NCBI GenBank assembly: GCA_964384825.1
Contig: CAYLMM010000024.1
Location: 1 to 39,544 of the forward strand
Direction: 5' to 3'
Origin: CAYLMM01 sp964384825
GTDB taxonomy: Bacteria; Krumholzibacteriota; Krumholzibacteriia; LZORAL124-64-63
Length of the DNA: 39,544 nt
Shown piece after piece: positions 34,132 through 39,544 of the stretch. The notes under the pieces were generated by a model, which did no database searches, was not told the origin of the DNA, and was given only the letters and a program-made list of their open reading frames with translations. The position numbers and the translations under genes are program-made. Position 1 is the first letter of the stretch. Each line of letters begins with the position of its first letter.

Positions 34132-34737
34132 TCAAGCCAACTCTCTGAGGGTCTCGCGGACCCAGCCCTCGAGATCGTCGCCCAGATCGGGCCGGCGGTC
34201 CAGGGCTTCGGCCAGAGCCTTCTCCGCGCGGGCGGTCGGCACGCCCATCGCGCCCAGCACGTCGATGGCCTCGGACATCGGGGTGGCGGCCCTGCGGACG
34301 GCGGCCGCGTCGGGCTCCCCCGCCGCGCCTCCGGCCAGCAGTTCGCCGGGCATCTTCTTGCCAAGCTCGACCACCAGGCGGGCCGCGCTCTTGGGACCGA
34401 TGCCGGGCAGGCGCGCCAGGCCCTTCTCGTCGCCCGAGGCGATGCGCCGGGCGATCTCCTCGGCGCCGGCGCCGGCCAGCATGGCCAGCCCGAGCTTCGG
34501 CCCGACCCCGTTGACCGAGATCAGCAGCCGGAAGAGTTCGCGCTCCACGCGGCGCACGAATCCGTAGAGCGTCCAGCCGTCCTCGCGCACCGCGAGATGG
34601 GTCCAGCAGCGCACCGTCTCGCCGACCGGCGGCAGCGCGCCGGCGTCGGGCATCTGCAGCGCCAGGCCGACGCCGCCGACCGAGACCACCGTCTCGGCGC
34701 CGTTCTCGATCAGGGTTCCTTCCAGACGGGTGATCAC
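34132..34737 (-). CDS. ruvA: Holliday junction DNA-binding protein RuvA
   Basis: Tetramer that binds four-way junctions and loads RuvB. 201 residues. Domain I OB-fold (1-64), domain II with two helix-hairpin-helix motifs (LISVNGVGPKLGLAML and LARLPGIGPKSAARLVVEL), a flexible linker, and the C-terminal RuvB-binding domain. The GTG start overlaps the ruvC stop as GTGA. Confidence 0.96.
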   Translation of the reverse strand: MITRLEGTLIENGAETVVSVGGVGLALQMPDAGALPPVGETVRCWTHLAVREDGWTLYGFVRRVERELFRLLISVNGVGPKLGLAMLAGAGAEEIARRIASGDEKGLARLPGIGPKSAARLVVELGKKMPGELLAGGAAGEPDAAAVRRAATPMSEAIDVLGAMGVPTARAEKALAEALDRRPDLGDDLEGWVRETLRELA

Positions 34738-35240
34738 GTCTCGATACCTCCGCGCGACAGCCTGCCGGCGACGCCGCCGCGGCGCAGGGCGTGGCAGAGG
34801 GCCACCCCCAGCGCGTCGCTGGCGTCGAGCTGGTCCGGGGCGCCGGGCCCCAGCAGGCGTTTCACCATGAACCGCACCTGCTCCTTGGTGGCGGCCCCGT
34901 TCCCGGTCAGGGCCATCTTAACCTCACCGGGGGCGTATTCGGCAATGGGAAGATCCCGCAGGGCGCCGGCCAGCAGCACCGCGCCGCGGGCCTGGCCCAG
35001 GATCAGCGAGCTGCGGGCGTTGCGGGAGTTGAACACGTCCTCCACGGCCATGGCGTCCGGCCGGTGCTCGTCCAGGATGCCGGCCAGACCGACGTGGATG
35101 GCCTTCAGCCGCTCGGGCAGGCCCCGGCCGCGCGGGGGCCGGACGACGCCGGCGCCCACCAGGCGCAGACGGCCGCCGGTCTCGTCGACCAGACCGTATC
35201 CCGTTGTGTGCGAACCCGGGTCGATGCCGATGATGAGCAT
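34734..35240 (-). CDS. ruvC: Holliday junction endonuclease RuvC
   Basis: Resolves Holliday junctions. 168 residues. Catalytic acids: Asp7 in IGIDPGSHTTGYG, the Glu of AVEDVF, and the two Asps in LDASDALGVALCH. It carries NARSSLILGQARG and GNGAATKEQV, typical of the family. The ATG has AAGG eight bases upstream. First of the three ruv genes, 60 bases after yebC. Confidence 0.96.
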   Translation of the reverse strand: MLIIGIDPGSHTTGYGLVDETGGRLRLVGAGVVRPPRGRGLPERLKAIHVGLAGILDEHRPDAMAVEDVFNSRNARSSLILGQARGAVLLAGALRDLPIAEYAPGEVKMALTGNGAATKEQVRFMVKRLLGPGAPDQLDASDALGVALCHALRRGGVAGRLSRGGIET

Positions 35241-35300
35241 GCGGCGGACCTTGCGGTGGGAGGAGGCGCGGGGCGGCGCCGGCCGCCCCGCGTCGACGTT

Positions 35301-36053
35301 CTAGAGGTTCTCCTGGATGGCGGCCAGCTCGTCGTCATCGATGTCGAAATTCGCCGAAACCGACGAGACGTCGTCCAGGTCGTCGAGGGCGGTGATCAGC
35401 TTCATCAACGTCTCGGCGTCCTTGCCGGCGACCTGGGTCTGGGTGGTCGGGATCCGCGTCAGCTCGGACGAGGTGATCGGCAGACCCTTCTCCTGCAGGG
35501 ACTGCTGCACGCCGACGAAGTCCTCGAAGGAGGTCGTCACGACCAGCGATTCGTCCTCTTCCTCGACATCCTCGGCGCCGGCCTCGATCGCGGCGTCCAT
35601 GACCGATTCCATGTCGGCGCGCTCGGCGTCGATCAGGATCATCCCCTTGCGCTCGAAGAGATAGCCGACGCAGCCGCTGCTGCCGAGGTTGCCGTTGTAC
35701 TTCGAGAAGACGTGACGCACCTCGGCCGCGGTCCGGTTGCGGTTGTCGGTCTGGGTCTCGACGAAGACCGCCACTCCGCCGGGGCCGTAGCCCTCGTAGG
35801 CGATCTCCTCGTAGACGACGCCGTCCATCCCGCCCGAGCCGCGCTTGATGGCCTTCTCGATGGTGTCCTTCGGCATGTTCGCGCCACGGGCGTTGGCGAC
35901 GGCCAAACGCAGACGGGGATTCGCCTCGGGATCGCCGCCGCCGCGGGCCGCGATCGTGACCTCACGGATCAGTCGCGACCACAGCTTGCTGCGCTGCGCA
36001 TCCTTGGCGCCCTTCTTGTGCTTGATCGTGCTCCACTTGGAGTGTCCGGACAT
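35301..36053 (-). CDS. yebC: YebC/PmpR family protein (TACO1-like)
   Basis: 250 residues. It starts with the nearly invariant MSGHSKWSTIKHKKGAKDA and has NMPKDTIEKAIKRG, YEGYGPGGVAVFVE and NLGSSGCVGYLFE, all standard. Members have been described as transcriptional regulators. The family, with its mitochondrial homologue TACO1, is also linked to relief of ribosome stalling. Its position beside an EF-G paralogue and upstream of ruvCAB is consistent with either. SD AGGTGAG is three bases before the ATG. Confidence 0.96.
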   Translation of the reverse strand: MSGHSKWSTIKHKKGAKDAQRSKLWSRLIREVTIAARGGGDPEANPRLRLAVANARGANMPKDTIEKAIKRGSGGMDGVVYEEIAYEGYGPGGVAVFVETQTDNRNRTAAEVRHVFSKYNGNLGSSGCVGYLFERKGMILIDAERADMESVMDAAIEAGAEDVEEEDESLVVTTSFEDFVGVQQSLQEKGLPITSSELTRIPTTQTQVAGKDAETLMKLITALDDLDDVSSVSANFDIDDDELAAIQENL

Positions 36054-36070
36054 GTCTCACCTGCTTCTTG

Positions 36071-38146
36071 TCAGTCGGAACCCTCGGACCGGCTCTTCTG
36101 GTATTCATCGATCAGATTCTTGGCCACGTCGCCCGGCACCTCGGCGTAATGGCTGAACTCCATGGCGAACTCGCCGGTGCCCTGGGTCATGGCCCGCAGC
36201 GTGGTGGAGTACTGGTACATCTCGTCCTGCGGAACCAGGGCGTTGATGACCTGGATGGCACCTTCGGCCTCCATGCCCTGGGGCTGGCCGCGCCGGCCGG
36301 AGATGTCGCCCATGACGTCGCCCATGTAGGCCTCCGGCACGCGGATCTGAACCTTCATGACCGGCTCGAGCAGCGCGGGCTTGGCCTCGGGCACGCCCTT
36401 CTGCAGGGCGATTCGGGCGGCGGCCTTGAAGCTGTTCTCGCTGGAGTCCACGGCGTGGTAGGAGCCGAAGAACAGGGTCACGCGCATGTCAACCATCGCG
36501 TAGCCGGCGACCACTCCCTGCTTCATGGTCTCGCGGACGCCCTTCTCGACGGCCGGAATGAACTTGTTGGGCACGACGCCGCCGACGATGGCGTCGACGA
36601 ACTCGAAGTCCTCGCCGCGGGGCAGCGGCTCGAGCCGCAGGTGCACGTCGCCGAACTGGCCGCGGCCGCCGGTCTGCTTCTTGTACCGGCCCTGGACCTC
36701 GGTGGTCCCCTTGATGGTCTCCTTGAAGGCCACCTTCGGCCGCTTGCGCTCGACCTCGACCCCGTACTGCTTCTTCAGCCGGTCGAGGATGGTCGCCAGG
36801 TGCATCTCGCCCTGGCCCACCAGCAGGGTCTGGCTCAGCTCGCCCTCGTGACGCACCTCGAAGGAGGGATCCTCCTCGCGGATCTTGTTCAGGCCGACGC
36901 CCATCTTGTCCTCGTCGCCCGCGTTCATCGAGGTGATGGCCTCGGCGCTGGTCGGGGTCGGCAGCGCGGGAGCCGGCAGCTCGATGTCGACGCCGTTGCC
37001 GCAGAGGGTCGACCCGGTGGGGCTGTTCTTCAGCTTGGCGGCCAGCACGATGTCGCCGGCGCTGACGGCTTCGACCTTCTCGCGGCCCTTGCCCACCGCG
37101 AAGCTCAGCTGGCCGATGCGTTCGCTGTTGCCGGTGCTGACGTTCAGGTTGTCGCCCGACTTCAGCCCGCCGCTGTGGACCTTCAGCCAGGTCATGTCGC
37201 CGCCCTGGGCCTCGCGCTGGTACTTGAAGGCGTAGGCGACGGTCGGCCCGTCGGCGGTGATCGGATGGACGATCTCTTCCCCGTCGTCGCCGGCGACCCT
37301 GAGCTCGCCGCCGGGCGCGGGCATCAGCTTGGCCACGCAGTCCATCAGGGGCTTGACGCCGACCTCGCTGTCGGCGGCGGTCAGGAAGATCGGGAAGACC
37401 GAACCGGCCACGATGCCGGTCGCCAGGCCGTTGATCAGCTCGGCGTCGGTCAGGGTGCCCTCCTCGAGGAACTTCTCGACCAGCTCGTCGTCGGTCTCCG
37501 CGGCGGCGTTCATCAGTTCCTCGCGCGCGGCCTCGACATCGGCGGCCATATCGGCCGGGATGTCGACGGGCTGGGGCTTGCCCTCGCCGTCGATCCTGTA
37601 GGCGGTGTTGGAGATCAGGTCGACCACGCCCGCGAAGCCCTCGCCCGCGCCGATGGGCAGCTGGACCGGGACGCAGGTGCCGCCGAGACGGTCGGCGAAT
37701 TCGCCGACGGCGCCTTCGAAGTCGGAATGCTCCTTGTTCATGCGGCTCATGACGATGAACGTCGGGGTGTTGCGCCGCCGCAGGGTCCGCCACAGGGCGT
37801 CGCTCGAGACCTCGAGCCCGCCGTCGGCCTTGACCAGGAACAGGCAGCCCTCGACGACCTCGAGAGCGGCGTACATGTCGCAGCGGAAATCGGCCACTCC
37901 CGGAGTGTCGATGATGTTGATCTTCACGTCGTCGACATCGACCCAGCCCAGACCGGCGCCCATGGTCTGCTTGCGCTCGATCTCCTCCTCCGAGTAGTCG
38001 AACACTGAACTGCCGTCGTCCACGTTGCCCCTGCGGCCGACCTGGCCGGCGACGTGGATCATCGCGTCGGCGAGGCTCGTCTTACCGACCCCGTGGGGGG
38101 CGATCAGGGCGATATTGCGGATCTTGTCCATGGCGTAGGTCTTCAA
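36071..38146 (-). CDS. Divergent elongation factor G paralogue (EF-G2 type)
   Basis: 691-residue EF-G-like protein with domains G, II, III, IV and V. Domain IV has YKKQTGGRGQFGDV and FFGSYHAVDSS, and domain V ends in FSHYAEVP, as in Thermus EF-G-2. The P-loop APHGVGKT (16-23) and DTPG (80-83) are intact. The guanine-specificity motif NKxD is Ser134-Arg-Met-Asn137. The switch I RGIT sequence is also not recognisable. It is therefore probably not the main translocase. TTG 38146 was chosen because GGGAGG lies six bases upstream; ATG 38131 is the alternative. yebC follows after 17 bases. Confidence 0.93.
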   Translation of the reverse strand: MKTYAMDKIRNIALIAPHGVGKTSLADAMIHVAGQVGRRGNVDDGSSVFDYSEEEIERKQTMGAGLGWVDVDDVKINIIDTPGVADFRCDMYAALEVVEGCLFLVKADGGLEVSSDALWRTLRRRNTPTFIVMSRMNKEHSDFEGAVGEFADRLGGTCVPVQLPIGAGEGFAGVVDLISNTAYRIDGEGKPQPVDIPADMAADVEAAREELMNAAAETDDELVEKFLEEGTLTDAELINGLATGIVAGSVFPIFLTAADSEVGVKPLMDCVAKLMPAPGGELRVAGDDGEEIVHPITADGPTVAYAFKYQREAQGGDMTWLKVHSGGLKSGDNLNVSTGNSERIGQLSFAVGKGREKVEAVSAGDIVLAAKLKNSPTGSTLCGNGVDIELPAPALPTPTSAEAITSMNAGDEDKMGVGLNKIREEDPSFEVRHEGELSQTLLVGQGEMHLATILDRLKKQYGVEVERKRPKVAFKETIKGTTEVQGRYKKQTGGRGQFGDVHLRLEPLPRGEDFEFVDAIVGGVVPNKFIPAVEKGVRETMKQGVVAGYAMVDMRVTLFFGSYHAVDSSENSFKAAARIALQKGVPEAKPALLEPVMKVQIRVPEAYMGDVMGDISGRRGQPQGMEAEGAIQVINALVPQDEMYQYSTTLRAMTQGTGEFAMEFSHYAEVPGDVAKNLIDEYQKSRSEGSD

Positions 38147-38256
38147 TTCGATCCTCCCGGAGTCCTGGAGCCGTAGGCTGTTCGGGGAAGCCATCACCCA
38201 AATGGGGGCACAGGGCCATAAACGGCGATTTTGTTGCCCGTTGAGGCCGACTGCGA

Positions 38257-38285
38257 ATGATAACCCTCCTTGTAGGCACTGTCAA
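38257..38285 (-). promoter_or_regulatory. Promoter of the EF-G2-yebC-ruv cluster
   Basis: On the minus strand a perfect TTGACA (38285-38280), a 17-base spacer and TATCAT (38262-38257), five of six at the -10. The start would be near 38250, leaving a leader of about 100 bases. It is the best promoter match in the window and probably drives much of the downstream minus-strand cluster. Confidence 0.8.
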
Positions 38286-38296
38286 TCTCGCCGGAC

Positions 38297-38325
38297 TTGT
38301 CCCCGGCCTCTCCATTCCCTATTTT
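38297..38325 (+). promoter_or_regulatory. Candidate promoter of the beta-barrel gene
   Basis: TTGTCC (38297-38302), a 17-base spacer and TATTTT (38320-38325). It is back to back with the EF-G2 promoter. The predicted leader is about 170 bases. The 38147-38503 stretch between the two genes therefore holds the two promoters and their leaders. Confidence 0.55.
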
Positions 38326-38402
38326 TCCCTAGAACCAGGCAGGCACAAAGAGCTTGTCTCCATTGTGGGCGTGCATTACCGTTGATCGCAGTGGGCGGAA
38401 TC

Positions 38403-38507
38403 ATGTTGTCGCGCCCGCGAACCGTCCAGTTTCCCACCGAACGACGGTTCATCCCGGTCAACAAACCTACTAACGGGCCACGCTCGGCCGTTCGAGGTAT
38501 CTCATGA
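38403..38507 (+). CDS. Possible small leader ORF overlapping the beta-barrel gene
   Basis: 34 codons from ATG 38403, encoding a basic, Arg/Pro-rich peptide. Its TGA overlaps the beta-barrel ATG as ATGA, and GGCGGAA lies upstream. It could be a coupled leader peptide, but a basic composition in GC-rich DNA and the lack of any recognisable motif make chance likely. Confidence 0.2.
   Translation: MLSRPRTVQFPTERRFIPVNKPTNGPRSAVRGIS
38419..38450 (+). repeat. Inverted repeat in the beta-barrel leader
   Basis: GAACCGTC (38419-38426) and GACGGTTC (38443-38450), perfect 8-base arms with a 16-base loop, about 54 bases before the start codon. It would form a stem-loop in the leader and may affect stability or translation. 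Confidence 0.5.
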
Positions 38508-39307
38508 ATCGACGATTCCTGACCGCTCTTTTCTGCATCGCCGTGATGACGCTGCCGACCGTCGGCGCCCTGGCCCAGGCCGCCGACGCCGAACAGGGCG
38601 CCGAGCAGACGGAAGAAAACACGTCGATGATCAAGCGCATGTCGATCGCGTTCTTCGGGGGCTACAACTCCGGCGACACGTATTTCCAGCTTCCGATCAT
38701 GGACGAGCGCGCCCAGCTGGCCGAGCATTCCAATCTGGTCTACATGTACGACGGCACGACCTTCGACATCGGCAACGAGCTGACCGCCAACGGTCTGACC
38801 GCCCCGGAGAAGAAAATCGACTCCGGAAACACCTACGGCGCGAAGATCGGCTTCTACCTCTCCGATAATTTCCACATCGACATCGGCGGATCGATCAGCA
38901 AGGGCGAAGCCAAACTGACCGCCCTGAAGCTCGAGGACTGGGAGCCTCAGGAACGGATCCTGCTGAGCAGCGACGACAAGTTCACGCTGTACATGGGCGG
39001 GATGGAACTCATCTACGATCTGCACAACATGAAGATCCTGGGCCTGACCCCCTACTTCGGCCTGGGTCTCGGCGGCGTGATCAACCGCTTCGACGTGCTC
39101 GAGGATCAGACGTCGCTCTACTTCCAGTTCCTGGGCGGGCTCTCGCGCCCGATCACCGACAGCATCGGCGTCGACGTCGGACTGCGCGCCGCCACCTATT
39201 CCTTCCAGACCGACGACCAGGAATACTCCGAGCAGGTCACGAATCTCCAGCTGACCGGCGGGATCACCTTCCTGTTCGACGTCAAGCCGATCCACGACCT
39301 GGACTGA
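38504..39307 (+). CDS. Exported beta-barrel protein of unknown function (outer membrane)
   Basis: 267 residues. A Sec signal peptide with a hydrophobic core at about 5-24 ends in LAQA, a likely cleavage site near 26. After an acidic linker the sequence alternates hydrophobic and polar residues in strands such as KIGFYLSDNFHIDIGGS, LTPYFGLGLGGVI and LQLTGGITFLF. This fits a small OmpA-type, eight-or-so-stranded barrel. The protein ends in DLD rather than the usual aromatic residue, so insertion by BAM is less certain. No specific family is recognised. GAGG lies seven bases before the ATG. A terminator follows. Confidence 0.85.
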   Translation: MNRRFLTALFCIAVMTLPTVGALAQAADAEQGAEQTEENTSMIKRMSIAFFGGYNSGDTYFQLPIMDERAQLAEHSNLVYMYDGTTFDIGNELTANGLTAPEKKIDSGNTYGAKIGFYLSDNFHIDIGGSISKGEAKLTALKLEDWEPQERILLSSDDKFTLYMGGMELIYDLHNMKILGLTPYFGLGLGGVINRFDVLEDQTSLYFQFLGGLSRPITDSIGVDVGLRAATYSFQTDDQEYSEQVTNLQLTGGITFLFDVKPIHDLD

Positions 39308-39333
39308 TCCCCGCCCAGATGCCGATAAAAAGC

Positions 39334-39370
39334 GATCGCCGCGCCCCTCGAGGCGCGGCGATCTTCTTCG
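39334..39370. terminator. Bidirectional intrinsic terminator
   Basis: A perfect 12-bp stem (GATCGCCGCGCC and its complement, 39334-39363) with a 6-base loop. On the plus strand TTCTTC follows. On the minus strand GCTTTTTATC follows, the stronger T-run. It separates the converging beta-barrel and Lys-rich genes. Confidence 0.85.
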
Positions 39371-39394
39371 TGTCCGGGCCTTGCGGAAACCCGG

Positions 39395-39544
39395 CTACCT
39401 CTTGCGGAACGGCACCTTCTTCTTGGTGATCCGCTTCTTGGCCACCTTCTTCTTCGCCACCTTCTTCTTGGCGACCTTCTTCTTAGCGACCTTCTTCTTC
39501 GCGACCTTCTTCTTGGCGACCTTCTTCTTCGCCACCTTCTTCTT
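39395..39544 (-). CDS. Lysine-rich repeat protein, C-terminal fragment (histone H1-like tail)
   Basis: Only the last 49 residues are in the window; the gene enters from the right edge. They consist of seven perfect KKKVA units, then KKRIT and KKKVPFRKR before a TAG. Such Lys/Ala/Val tails occur in bacterial histone H1-like (HC1/HC2, AlgP-type) proteins and in some HU proteins with C-terminal extensions, where they bind DNA or RNA non-specifically. All Lys codons are AAG, while Val and Ala codons vary between units. The N-terminal domain, which would decide the family, is outside the window. Confidence 0.82.
   Translation of the reverse strand, partial: KKKVAKKKVAKKKVAKKKVAKKKVAKKKVAKKKVAKKRITKKKVPFRKR
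39440..39544 (-). repeat. Seven tandem 15-bp repeats encoding KKKVA
   Basis: Period of 15 bases, continuing to the window edge so the copy number is a minimum. Third-position differences (GTC/GTG, GCC/GCG/GCT) distinguish the units. Confidence 0.9.

Noticed and set aside
39440..39544. CRISPR or non-coding minisatellite at the right edge
   Set aside because: A 15-base period in frame, stop codon and synonymous variation fit a coding Lys-rich tail.

Overview
The window is a high-GC bacterial chromosome segment, probably from a metagenome-assembled genome of an uncultivated, double-membraned lineage. A lipoprotein, a beta-barrel protein, YajC, a bifunctional PBP and a divergent EF-G2 fit that picture. 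The phylum cannot be fixed from the sequence alone; an FCB-group or similar lineage is a guess. Two 10-base N runs mark scaffold joins inside rnhB and tgt. No insertion sequence, prophage, CRISPR array or tRNA gene was seen.

Left end (1-9600): the 5' end of a 16S rRNA gene leaves the window on the minus strand. It is preceded by a boxA-like site, two tandem promoters and an upstream terminator that shields them. A class A penicillin-binding protein faces away from it. Next come a nucleoside-salvage operon (deoB-cdd-deoA, minus), a divergent rarA-pfkA pair (plus) and a lipoprotein of unknown function (minus).

Middle (9587-18090, minus): tryptophanase with a 230-residue unknown partner, and upstream of them a 6.3-kb gene for a 2,088-residue protein of unknown function. 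This giant protein has a four-cysteine zinc ribbon near its centre. Its C-terminal third reads like a superfamily 1 helicase core whose catalytic residues have been replaced. It is the most novel item in the window.

Right part (18150-38146, all minus): a nearly continuous run of translation, tRNA/rRNA-modification, secretion and recombination genes. In transcription order these are EF-G2-like, yebC, ruvC-ruvA-ruvB, queA, tgt, yajC, def, fmt, rsmB, a PASTA protein, rpe, ffh, rpsP, khpA, rimM, trmD, rplS, rnhB, yraN and leuS. Many junctions are 1-4 base overlaps (ATGA, GTGA, TTGA, TGATG), so translational coupling is likely. Good sigma70-type promoters are visible before the EF-G2 gene and before ffh.

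Right end: a beta-barrel-type exported protein (plus) with a long structured leader converges on a truncated minus-strand gene. That gene's product ends in seven perfect KKKVA repeats, like a histone H1-type DNA-binding tail. A bidirectional terminator lies between the two.
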